Of a stretch of DNA of 64,000 bases, positions 57,601 through 64,000 are shown in pieces. Positions within the stretch are counted from its first letter, which is position 1, and every line of letters starts with the position of its first letter. A program made the position numbers and the translations under genes. The notes beneath the pieces are model-generated. The model made no database searches. It was given only the letters and a program-made list of their open reading frames with translations, and was not told the origin of the DNA. The stretch spans positions 25,579,001-25,643,000 of the forward strand of contig NW_024467119.1 in the NCBI RefSeq assembly GCF_017591425.1, read 5' to 3'. This DNA is from Ochotona curzoniae. Lineage: Eukaryota > Chordata > Mammalia > Lagomorpha > Ochotonidae.

Positions 57601-58817
57601 CTACAAAATAAAAACATGTGATTTACTTGACACTGACTGATTTTGGAAACTGTTCGATAGAAAGCAATCTTTCAAGGAAAAACTTATATCCTGACCTATA
57701 AACTATTGTGATCCTTTTACATAATCCAATTTTCTTAAAAAACAGACAAAGATGGACAAGAGTTATGTGTCTTTGTGTATCAGGTGTAAAAATGGCTAAC
57801 CTTAAACAAGAAAACAAAAGGACACAAAATGGGAATGACATTTAGAAAAAACACAAGTGAGAAAAGACTAGTACAGTTTATAATTACTTCTTGTTAGTAA
57901 TCACAGATTCAACATCAGAAAAAAACAAATGATATTCTTACGTATTCATACCTTGTCTATTTGTCATGTCAACTGCTCCAAACCTTCTCAAGAAGTCGCA
58001 TAGTTTAAAAAAACAAAATAACTTGGTACCATCTAAAACTATTTCACTGGCAGAGGTGGTACTTTTTTCTTCTACAAGATTCACTTATTTGAAAACAGAG
58101 TAGCAGAGTAGCAGAGAGCAAGAGGGAGGGAGAGGTTTTCACAGCTCACTTCCCCAATGGTCATAACGTTGGTGGCAGACTGGAGACTTAAACCATTCTC
58201 TGCTGCTTCCCAGGCGCATTCAGAAGGGAGCTAGATCAGAAATGGACCAGGGTACAAACTGGCACTTGGATACGGGAACGCTGGGGTCTTAAGCTGCAGC
58301 TTAACCCACTGTACAATACTGCCTGCCTCCAAATAATAAATTTGAATATCGGCACTAAAACAGCCAATCACAAATTAACAAGCAGTTGTATCTGGTAATA
58401 CAATACAGTGACATGGTGTGCTAACTTGTGGCAGGATGAAATACTAAGCTACAATTGTTACTTCCCATTGCCCTCTATAACCACAGCTAGCTCCAACTGT
58501 CAGCTGAAATGCCACACTCCACCAGGATTTTTAGCAAGACAAGGCTCGCTGTTCAATCAAGTTGTTAAAGGCATTGACAAAACCCCAATCGGTTGCTGAC
58601 CTTGCTGGAGAGGCTGCGTATTTGTGCTGGGGTTCTGGCTGGCGGGCGGGGTGGCGCTATTGGCTGTCGTGGCAGTGACAAGTCGCACATAATGAAACTT
58701 GCTTCCAGGCACTTGGATCTGCTGGACATTGGGAGCGGTGGCCAGAGGAATGATGGTCTTAAACTGGGATGTGCTCACTCCTCCAACAGTGATGGTCTGG
58801 ACAGCTGACTTTACTGC
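38107..58817 (-). CDS. LIN54: LIN54, DREAM/MuvB DNA-binding subunit (partial gene overview, last nine coding exons)
   Basis: Nine exons join to 1299 bases in perfect phase, coding for the C-terminal 432 residues plus stop. The human protein has 749, so about 317 N-terminal residues lie beyond the right edge. LIN54 is the MuvB-core subunit that binds CHR promoter elements (TTYGAA) and so directs DREAM repression in G0 and B-MYB/FOXM1 activation in G2/M. The two CXC (tesmin) motifs are complete. The first is [17 protein letters not shown] onward and the second [17 protein letters not shown] onward, each cysteine-rich and zinc-binding. The Tyr after each LCLKL/CLKN (codons 50855-50857 and 50483-50485) matches the pair known to enter the DNA minor groove. 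All exons look intact. Confidence 0.97.
38309..38599. other. LIN54 intron
   Basis: No repeat or exon is recognised. Confidence 0.5.
38600..38692 (+). mobile_element. L2 3' end
   Basis: 'cctgtagctagaacagtgcttg' followed by 'gaatagttgctgaatcaata', the standard end of L2. Confidence 0.65.
38693..39586. other. LIN54 intron, unlabelled
   Basis: No exon, RNA gene or recognisable young repeat. Confidence 0.45.
39587..39893 (+). mobile_element. C-repeat SINE
   Basis: 'gggtggtgctgtggcacagc' head, 'cttctgggaaagcaatgg' core, ending 'gaataggtctttaaaaaag'. Confidence 0.8.
40030..40165 (-). mobile_element. MIR SINE
   Basis: 'gaagaaaacagaggcctagaa' then 'aggtgaagtgtttaatttgc' and 'actcagggctacctgacatc' match the reverse-complement MIR order. 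Confidence 0.65.
40172..40246 (+). mobile_element. C-repeat SINE, 5' part of split copy
   Basis: 'gtactgtgatggttaggatgcc' head of an older copy interrupted by the next element. It resumes at 40554. Confidence 0.55.
40247..40553 (-). mobile_element. C-repeat SINE nested in another SINE
   Basis: From 'ttttttaaaggtttttatc' to 'cccatgacatggcacc'. It lies between the two halves of a + strand SINE. Confidence 0.75.
40554..40790 (+). mobile_element. C-repeat SINE, 3' part of split copy
   Basis: Resumes 'ggttctacttttgacccagc' and ends 'ctttaaataaaataaaaag'. Confidence 0.65.
40908..40935. repeat. (CAAA)n microsatellite
   Basis: About seven uninterrupted 4-base units. Confidence 0.9.
41013..41325 (-). 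mobile_element. Older C-repeat SINE
   Basis: From 'caagatttacttatttatttg' to 'cattctgtgctataaca'. Confidence 0.75.
41601..41803 (-). CDS. LIN54: LIN54 coding exon, second CXC motif end
   Basis: 203 bases coding for [16 protein letters not shown], which completes the second CXC motif, then the [19 protein letters not shown] helix and a [12 protein letters not shown] linker. The acceptor is 'ttttag' before GCT; the donor is 'aa' followed by 'gtaagt'. Confidence 0.96.
41804..42477. other. LIN54 intron, unlabelled
   Basis: Nothing is recognised. Confidence 0.45.
42478..42808 (-). mobile_element. C-repeat SINE, young
   Basis: From 'ttaaagatttatttattttta' to 'gccacaccgctgggcccc'. Confidence 0.92.
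42809..43378. other. LIN54 intron, unlabelled
   Basis: Nothing is recognised apart from a T-rich run near 43365 that is probably the L1 tail interrupted by the next SINE. Confidence 0.4.
43396..43718 (-). mobile_element. C-repeat SINE inserted in an L1 tail, perfect TSD
   Basis: Flanked by the 17-base repeat 'tatttttgataattttt' at 43379-43395 and 43719-43735. A young copy placed in the A-rich 3' tail of the L1 that follows. Confidence 0.95.
43736..46245 (-). mobile_element. L1 3'UTR with long degenerate array
   Basis: The 3' end is at low coordinates. The conserved 3' module covers about 43880-44420. It is followed by roughly 1.8 kb of loosely repeated units containing phrases such as 'ctcacatgtgctggttggg' and 'gtgggtgctgtagcctgg'. 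No ORF2 is present. The 5' limit is approximate. Confidence 0.7.
46248..46306 (+). mobile_element. Possible short L1 3' terminus in opposite orientation
   Basis: 'gaccctaaattatgtcaag', 'attgtcaaaaataaataaa' resembles the extreme 3' end of the L1 at 63.9 kb, read on the + strand. Only about 55 bases, so tentative. Confidence 0.35.
46307..46558 (-). mobile_element. C-repeat SINE, 3' part, split by an LTR
   Basis: Normal from 'agagatttatttatttttatt' to 'ggaattggtgcc', where the solo LTR begins. The head continues at 47238. Confidence 0.85.
46559..47237 (+). mobile_element. Solo LTR of an endogenous retrovirus, class II-like
   Basis: 679 bases inserted cleanly into a SINE. The ends are an imperfect inverted repeat (TGCTGGGGTC at the left, complement of the right end TGCCGGAGTC, 8 of 10), with the usual TG...CA. 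The 6-base target duplication 'ggtgcc' lies at 46553-46558 and 47238-47243, the length typical of class II (betaretrovirus-like) elements. A 'tataaataaa' near 47103 fits the combined TATA and poly(A)-signal region and sets the + orientation. No internal viral genes remain. Confidence 0.82.
47238..47296 (-). mobile_element. C-repeat SINE, head, right of the LTR
   Basis: Resumes 'ggtgcccgtatgggttgcagg' and ends 'gccatggtgccagccc', completing the copy from 46307. Confidence 0.85.
47380..47602 (+). mobile_element. Older C-repeat SINE, 5' truncated
   Basis: 'gctcctgggaaggaccaag', 'catgtgggatacaaggatgg', ending 'aataaataaatgttcaaaaac'. Confidence 0.6.
47603..48766. other. LIN54 intron with an A29 run
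   Basis: No exon is recognised. An uninterrupted run of 29 A lies at 48610-48638. The ~130 bases before it are not a recognised SINE or retrocopy. Confidence 0.4.
48767..49099 (+). mobile_element. C-repeat SINE, young, perfect TSD
   Basis: Flanked by the 19-base repeat 'caagaaatcagttatggta' at 48748-48766 and 49100-49118. Confidence 0.96.
49195..49492 (-). mobile_element. Older C-repeat SINE
   Basis: From 'aaagagttacagcaatagagg' to 'cacacacagccagccccatg'. Confidence 0.75.
49506..49815 (-). mobile_element. Older C-repeat SINE
   Basis: From 'ctttttttaagatttactttt' to 'gtaccacatcactggctccc'. Same orientation as its neighbour. Confidence 0.72.
49816..50467. other. LIN54 intron, unlabelled
   Basis: Short open frames on both strands with no recognised homology. 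Confidence 0.4.
50468..50605 (-). CDS. LIN54: LIN54 coding exon, start of second CXC motif
   Basis: 138 bases, phase 0 at both ends. Codes for [17 protein letters not shown], the acidic/basic linker to RRHSKG, then [18 protein letters not shown]. The Tyr of CLKNYCEC (50483-50485) is the second minor-groove contact. The donor is GAG followed by GTAGGA; the acceptor is 'ttgatag'. Confidence 0.97.
50756..50858 (-). CDS. LIN54: LIN54 coding exon, first CXC motif end
   Basis: 103 bases. After the split Leu codon it codes for [16 protein letters not shown], then [18 protein letters not shown]. The donor is AAG followed by GTGATT; the acceptor is 'acttttcag'. Confidence 0.97.
50859..51289. other. 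LIN54 intron, unlabelled
   Basis: Includes a short alternating (CA)/(TA) stretch at about 50925-50955. Nothing else is seen. Confidence 0.45.
51290..51480 (+). mobile_element. Degenerate C-repeat SINE
   Basis: 'cattatgacagggttaggatgc', 'ctccagctcctggctcctgc', then decays. Confidence 0.45.
51740..51767. repeat. (TTA)n microsatellite
   Basis: About nine uninterrupted trinucleotide units. Confidence 0.9.
51838..51909 (-). CDS. LIN54: LIN54 coding exon, start of first CXC motif
   Basis: 72 bases, too short to stand out as an open frame. Codes for [16 protein letters not shown], then TKSLCLK. The acceptor is 'gcatag'; the donor is 'tt' followed by 'gtaagt'. Phases match both neighbours (Gly split upstream, Leu TTA split downstream). 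Confidence 0.96.
51910..52594. other. LIN54 intron, unlabelled
   Basis: No repeat or exon is recognised apart from a short A run at about 52398. Confidence 0.45.
52595..52686 (-). CDS. LIN54: LIN54 coding exon upstream of the CXC domain
   Basis: 92 bases coding for [17 protein letters not shown], then [13 protein letters not shown]. The donor is 'gg' followed by 'gtgagt'; the acceptor is 'acctgtag'. Confidence 0.96.
52829..53160 (-). mobile_element. Older C-repeat SINE
   Basis: From 'gaaatatttatttacttattt' to 'ataccataatggaggtgcc'. Confidence 0.72.
53161..53723. other. LIN54 intron, unlabelled
   Basis: Nothing is recognised. Confidence 0.45.
53724..53921 (-). CDS. LIN54: LIN54 coding exon, Pro/Gln-rich region
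   Basis: 198 bases, 66 codons, phase 0 at both ends. Starts [16 protein letters not shown], contains [16 protein letters not shown] and ends [11 protein letters not shown]. The region is low in charge and likely disordered. The acceptor is 'ctttttag'; the donor is CAG followed by GTATGT. Confidence 0.97.
54066..54139 (-). CDS. LIN54: LIN54 short coding exon
   Basis: 74 bases coding for [17 protein letters not shown], then PAQTVKQ. Split Ala codon with the upstream exon. The acceptor is 'tctaaaaag', weak in pyrimidines; the donor is CAA followed by GTAAGT. Confidence 0.95.
54140..54581. other. LIN54 intron, unlabelled
   Basis: Nothing is recognised. Confidence 0.45.
54582..54822 (+). mobile_element. 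Older C-repeat SINE
   Basis: 'tcaagtcctggctgttcc', 'ttgtacctggaaaggcagc', ending 'ctttcaaataaataaaataac'. Confidence 0.68.
54843..55020 (+). mobile_element. MIR SINE fragment
   Basis: 'cctagctctgtgattttctc', 'tggatagtacctacgctggc' and 'cagcaagtgctccatactac' follow MIR order. Confidence 0.55.
55021..55605. other. LIN54 intron, old unclassified repeat
   Basis: Purine-rich text with 'gagggccttgcatgttaggg' resembles a common ancient mammalian repeat I cannot name with confidence. No exon. Confidence 0.3.
55615..55953 (+). mobile_element. C-repeat SINE, young, TSD
   Basis: Head 'gggcctggcgcggtggcctag'. Flanked by 'ctatatgct' at 55606-55614 and 55955-55963. Confidence 0.94.
55964..58059. other. 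LIN54 intron, long unlabelled stretch
   Basis: The part at 56100-56520 is again purine-rich old-repeat-like text. The rest shows no exon, RNA gene or young repeat. Confidence 0.4.
58060..58328 (-). mobile_element. Older C-repeat SINE
   Basis: 'caagattcacttatttgaaaac' tail, ending 'cactgtacaatactgcctgcc'. Confidence 0.68.
58601..58817 (-). CDS. LIN54: LIN54 coding exon (most upstream one in the window)
   Basis: 217 bases. Starts [17 protein letters not shown], contains [17 protein letters not shown] and [12 protein letters not shown], ends NTQPLQQ plus one base. The acceptor is 'tctacag'; the donor is 'g' followed by 'gtcagc', a non-consensus but valid GT. The [12 protein letters not shown] stretch differs from the human SASSSTQPVSQ. 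Confidence 0.97.
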
Positions 58818-60561
58818 CTGTAGATAATACAACACAACCCAGCTTTTGTTAATCTGGACTTTGACTTTCCCCAGCTTTTAACTTACAGCACTTGCCCAAG
58901 CAATAAAATGTGCTCCTGTATTTCATCAAAGGCTGTTGAAAGGAAATCCTGTTCAAAGAGAAAGACAGAGAATAGTAACAAATAAAGGCATGAAACCAAA
59001 ATTAATGAGCTCCACTTTCCATCTCTAGCAAACTTCTTTGACAGTCCAGGTCAGATGACTTGCTATAAAGAAATTATTATTTAATTTGCAAGAATCAACT
59101 TTGTTAATATCAGGGAGAACTAGTAAGACATTTTAAAATTATAGAGTTCCAGAATTAAGTCCCATATTCAACAGAAAGAAGACAAATTTTATTTCTACCC
59201 ACCAAGTTAATTATAGCATCTTTATATTCCCATGCTCTCCAAGTGAAACTCCAAAGAAAAGCTCATCGTACACCCTAATTAAGTCTAGTCAACTCTGAAA
59301 GGCTTATAGTACCTCGGAGGTACAAAGTATTAATTATCACATGGGCAGGAAGCCCAATTTGGTCCAAAGTTAGCCCAATTTTGGTTGTGTAAGGAAAACT
59401 AAACAGTTCTGGCTGAATGAGATCTGAGGCAATATAATCATTTCCATTAATTTTAATCCTTTCCTTCGGTCCGACAGAAAACAATGGGACTTCCCAGAAA
59501 GCTAAATACAACATCAGGCAAAGCAAAACAAGAGTCTCTTGACGACCTTAGTGCATATTTGCTGACTGCGCTGCACTATGTCATACAAAGGGAAGGGCCA
59601 CAAGGTACTCTCAGGCTGCACAGCATTATTTGTACACTGGGACAGCCTTGTAACTCGTATTCACACTGGCAACTGCAGCTACACTGTATAAAGAATTACA
59701 TCCCCACCTCATCTTACAAAAAGTCTTCCTACTAAAAGATAGTGACATATGATGGAGGAAATACGTATTTACCATGTAGGAAATAATGTATGAAAGATAA
59801 AATCTGATACTTCTTCAATTTTATAAATGCCCAGGAGGAAACTAAAAGTGCTATTTTGTTCAGATCCTGTCTATAGTTAAAAGATTATTACTTCAACATA
59901 AAGTCACTTTCATACTAGGTTGGGCACCCAAAAATAAATTCAAAATAAAGGCAGCATTGGCCTTAACAGCCACTGAATTACATGAAAATAGAAAGAGTAA
60001 GAAATAAAATGTATAACTATCCAAGCTAGTGAAGAAGCAATTAACCTAGGGGACAAATATGTACAATGGAACAAAAGTTGGTCTCTTTCCTCAAGAGGGG
60101 GAAAAAAAATGTAAGCCTAAAGAATTAAAATGCTTCAAATGTAACAGACACATTCACTTGGTATTTAACATGCTTATAGATTACTTGATTGAAACCTAGC
60201 ACTTAAGCAGACATTCTTAAATAGATGTATTGTGGTACCAGTCTAGGGGGTAAATAATTTTGATTGTTATACTGTTTTCTGTCTCTTCCTTTAAAACTGA
60301 TTTTTACTGAGTGGATTTAAGTATAGACATGAAGAAATGGAATACTTAAACCAGCAAAATGGTCAGTACAGTGAGTGAATTTTAGGGACAAGGGCAGCTG
60401 GAATGTATTCGTTTACAGGAATCTCAAATGCAGTACCATTTTATTCCCGAAGACATTCATGGTGAATCTGCTACTTTAACTCATCTGATCTTGAGCTCAC
60501 CAACTGCTACCACACTATTGCTCTAGGCTTGCTATCTACATCTTTGACTCTTCTGTAAGAT
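58818..60561. other. LIN54 upstream intron, unlabelled
   Basis: No exon encoding the N-terminal part is found. Bases 59241-59272 recur inside the SINE at 60.6 kb. Confidence 0.5.
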
Positions 60562-60570
60562 TTCACATAT

Positions 60571-60904
60571 GGGCCCAGCGTGGTGGCCTAGCAGCTAAAG
60601 TGCTTGTCCTTCATGCACTGGAAGTAAAACTCCAAAGAAAAGCTCATTGTACATATGGACACCGATCCCAGCGGCCCTGCTTCCCATCCAGCTCCCTGCT
60701 TGTGGCCTGGGAAAGCAGTCGAGGACGGCCCAAAGCCTTAGCACCCTGTACCCACATGGGAGACTGGGAAGAAACTCCTGGCTCCTGACTTTGGATCAGC
60801 GGAGCTCTGGCCACTCTGGTCACTTGGGCAGTGAATCAATGGACAGATGATCTTCCTCTCTGTCTCTCCTCCTCTCTATATATCTGACTTTACAATAAAA
60901 AAAA
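60571..60904 (+). mobile_element. C-repeat SINE carrying a foreign 32-base segment, TSD
   Basis: Flanked by 'ttcacatat' at 60562-60570 and 60905-60913. The usual head text is replaced at 60622-60653 by sequence matching 59241-59272 (30 of 32). Confidence 0.92.
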
Positions 60905-60939
60905 TTCACATATATTAGAAATTGTATCATAGTTTTCCT

Positions 60940-61800
60940 TATATGTTACAATTGTTTCATTTAGTGTAATACCCTCCAGATTCAATTATGTGGTGGAAAA
61001 TGGCAGAATCTTATTTCTCTAGACTGAATAATATCTATCTAAATAGATATTGTTGTTCAAAGAATATGGAATTAAAAATTGTTTATTTTGATATAAAAAC
61101 TTTGAAAACCATTTTAATAATATACATTTGCATGTTCTAAAACTTTTGGAGGACTCTTGTAAGTAAAGCCACATATTTATATCACACAGCTTTTTTATCT
61201 GTCAACATTTAGATTTTTCATATCTTGACTACTGAGAATGATGCAATGAACATGGGACAGAAGATAACATTGTAAACAGTGATTACATCTTTGTTGGTGG
61301 AATCCCCAGAGGAGGGACTGCTGGGTCACATGACAGCTCTATTTCTTGTTTCCTAAAGGAACTGCCACCTCAGTGTCCATAATGGCTGCACCCATCTACA
61401 GTCCCACCAACAGTGTGAGGAAGTTCTTGCTTCTCCCCATCCTCACTGGCATTTATCTTGTGACTTTTTGTTCAGACCATCCTTGTGAGTGCAAGGTGAT
61501 GTCCACTGCGGTTTGGACTGGTGCGTCCCTAGAGCTGAATGATATTCAGCATCTTTTCATATCTGCTTTTAGGTCTTATTTGGAGAAATGTCATTCCAGT
61601 GAGTTGTACGAATGCCTTCACAGAATTGGGATATGAACTCCTTATCAGATAAATGATTTGCAAATATTCACTCGTATTGTAGGATATGATCATTCCATTT
61701 TACTGTTTACTTTGTTGCAAAAAAACTAGTTTGATGCAGTCCCGTACATGTTTTTTTTGTCTTTGCAGCCTGAACTTTTGGTGTGACATCTCAAATAACA
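60940..61800 (-). mobile_element. Ancient L1 fragment (ORF2 3' part and 3'UTR)
   Basis: Reverse complement of standard L1 text: 'gggactgctgggtcacatg', 'cagtcccaccaacagtgtg', 'gactgaataatatctatc'. Heavily mutated, no open frame. Confidence 0.7.
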
Positions 61801-61829
61801 TTGGAAAATGGTCACAATGCTGGCTCTTT

Positions 61830-63985
61830 TAAAACTTGTGGGCCTGGACTGCAATGTTCACCAGCTCATACAAGGCCAAATGGAAGGCCAGACTACGCCG
61901 GGCACTGGCCTAAAGCCCACACTGGCATGTGTGAGAACTAGGTCTGGGAGTGGGTCAAGTGGAAGAACTTGGGAAACTCTGTTGGCAAGTCACAGCTCCC
62001 GCTGGTGAACACGTGGTCCAGACCTGGGGGTTGGACAAGCTGGGCGAAGTAGCTCCAACGGCTGACCAATGTGTGAGTTGGTAATAAAACGAAGTAGACT
62101 GGGCTGCACCGAGTTAACTTAGCCCACAGGAAAAATCAGAAATCAGGATGGAGCACAGGTCATGCTGAGCTGGGCTCTTGCACCTACCGGTCTGCGTGAG
62201 CCAGGGATGCTAAGACACAGTGTCTTAAGGCAGGGGTTGGGACAGGTGAGGAGCTGTGCCAAGCATAGTCAGAGCAACCACTGGCATGTGCGCGATGTAT
62301 GGCTGAGAACAGGCCTGGTTGGGGAGCTAAGGGAACACTCGAGCTGGGTTGGGGTTTCCACCAAGGGGGCGTGGGCTAGAATGGGGGGGCTGCATTCTTA
62401 TCAGGATACGGTTGCAGTCTCCCTTGGCACAAGTGTGGATTGGGACTGGATGCACCAAGCCAGGCCAGACTGCAACACCCTCTGGTGTTCTGGAGGACCA
62501 GGGCAGATGCAGGATGGACTAGGCTAGGTCTCAGCCCCTACTGAGCCATGTGTGAGCTGTATGTGAGCATGGACGAGCCTTGGCTGGGTTGAAATATCCA
62601 GCAGTAAGAACCAGATTGGGTTGAAGGTCAGTCAGGAAAAAGTCCAAAACAGGCCATGGAAAGTTTCCCACTGGCATACTTTTGGCATGGGCCAGGGGAA
62701 GACCAGGCTGAATCAGTACACGTCATCCACTGGCAATCCGAGCACTGGGACAGAGTGTGGGTCGAGCCAGGTTTAGTCGCGACAAAAACCAGTGCACATT
62801 ATGAAATGCCAAGGTGAGGTTACCCGTAGCATTGGATGTGACCACCGCACCCAACCAGCACACATGAGAACCAGGAAGGGAGGGGGCAGAGCCGGCAGGG
62901 GAATAAGGGGTGGTTCCCTTGCTGGACAGCTACTCCCACTGGAGAGCATGAGCTGGGATGGGGGCAGAACAGACCAGGCAGGGATACAACACCTGTGGGT
63001 CTCATGTGGACCAGATCAGGGAAAAGCCAGGCTGGGCTGATTATTCCTACTGCTGTAAACAAAAATTAGAGTGAGTGGGGGTTGGTTGGGCTTAGCTGCA
63101 GCATCAGCTGGCAAAAGCTGGCACTGGGGGCTAAGCCTGTCAAGTTAAACCACAGAACCACCTGGAGAGCGCATAATCCGCAAGTAGGAGTGACCTGGGA
63201 AGGAAATAGTGGGCTCCTCCCTCTTGGGTTACTACATACACTGGAAGGCACGAAAACCAGGACAGGGGCTGGGGTGGCTAAACAGAGAGGCACCCAATAG
63301 CATGTGTGTGGGCTGGAGAGTCGGAACAAGGCTTCAATACCCATTGACATGTATGAGAGCAGAAGGGGATGTGGGACAGACTGGACTAGTCTGCCACACA
63401 TACTGGCAAACCAGGGTAGAGGGTGGGTCTGGTGGGGGTTATTGTGGGTTGCTCGACTAGGCTGCAGCTCCCACTGGTTTGTGTGAGGGCCGAGTATGTG
63501 CTGGGCAAAGTCAGGCTGGACTGCGGCACGCACTGGTTCCAGTGGAAGTCAGGGTTAGAAACAAAACAAACCCAGCAATAATTGTAACCACTAGCTAATC
63601 AGGGCAATGGACTATGCCAGGCCCTGTGCTTGCTAGCACATACAAGAATTTGGTCTGAGAACACCTCAGATGGTCTCTTTGGGGATCTTTCCAATTGAAC
63701 TGCCGGACTCAGAACCCTAACCATCAAAAGACAGAGGACAGAACAGGTCAACCAACCATCTCAGCTATATCTTGGCAGCGAAAAACTGGGCAAACGGAGA
63801 CTCTATGATGGGTTATGTCAATCAGTGGATTCTTCAAAGACCTCATAGTGCTTGGAGTGGTGAGATTGGCAACGATTTATAACTGTTGAACTATCAAAAC
63901 CACTTTCCTGTAGCCCTTGAACCTTTTTACCCTAATTAACTTTGTAACGATTGTCAAAATATAATAAATAAAAAAAAAGAAAACT
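61830..63985 (+). mobile_element. L1 3'UTR with degenerate array and poly(A) end
   Basis: Units such as 'cactggcatgtgtgagaac' and 'aggctgggctg' repeat loosely to about 63.2 kb, then the 3' module shared with 2.9-3.4 kb and 43.9-44.4 kb. Ends 'gattgtcaaaatataataaa' and an A run at the window edge. The 5' limit is approximate. Confidence 0.7.
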
Positions 63986-64000
63986 ACAACAAAATCCACA

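Noticed and set aside
63066..63533. 155-codon open frame on the - strand
   Set aside because: It lies wholly in the degenerate array of an L1 3'UTR. Similar frames occur in the copies at 3 and 44-46 kb.

Overview
The window is mammalian nuclear DNA, almost certainly from a lagomorph and most likely a pika (Ochotona). More than 50 copies of the tRNA-derived lagomorph C-repeat SINE are scattered on both strands. Their consensus wording, around 'aaagtcctcgccttgaa', differs from the rabbit consensus as I remember it. Older L1, L2 and MIR pieces and one solo retroviral LTR fill much of the rest. There are no bacterial-type operons, and most long open reading frames are SINE, L1 or CpG-island shadows.

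Two protein-coding genes can be built exon by exon. THAP9, the domesticated P-element-type transposase, runs on the + strand in five coding exons (13352-13431, 16568-16763, 18308-18611, 20553-20703, 25512-27339). All splice phases agree and the product is 852 residues. It keeps the zinc-binding THAP residues and the Asp-Asp-Glu triad, but it stops about 51 residues before the human C-terminus. LIN54, the CHR-binding subunit of the DREAM/MuvB cell-cycle complex, runs on the - strand. Its last nine coding exons (58817 down to 38107, 432 residues) are present and in phase. Its 5' exons lie beyond the right edge.

Layout: 1-2.8 kb is a flank ending in a CpG island that fits the SEC31A promoter by position and content (inference; no SEC31A coding exon is in the window). 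2.8-12.3 kb is repeat-rich spacer with a precisely bounded L1 3'UTR insertion. 12.8-13.6 kb is a second CpG-rich promoter with paired CCAAT boxes directly upstream of THAP9. 13.35-28.9 kb is THAP9 with its 3'UTR. 29-35.8 kb is a SINE-packed spacer between the convergent THAP9 and LIN54 3' ends. 36-38.1 kb is the SINE-free LIN54 3'UTR. 38.1-58.8 kb holds the LIN54 exons and introns, including a large L1 3'UTR copy and the solo LTR. 58.8-64 kb is LIN54 upstream intron sequence plus two L1 pieces.

I found no new multi-gene system. The observations most worth a second look are the lagomorph-side truncation of a THAP9 with an intact catalytic triad, a SINE carrying a 32-base segment that matches the LIN54 intron 1.4 kb away, the class II-like solo LTR splitting a SINE, and a 3'-truncated U6 snRNA head followed by an A tract. 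Comparisons with human THAP9 and LIN54 are from memory of those proteins and not from a database search.
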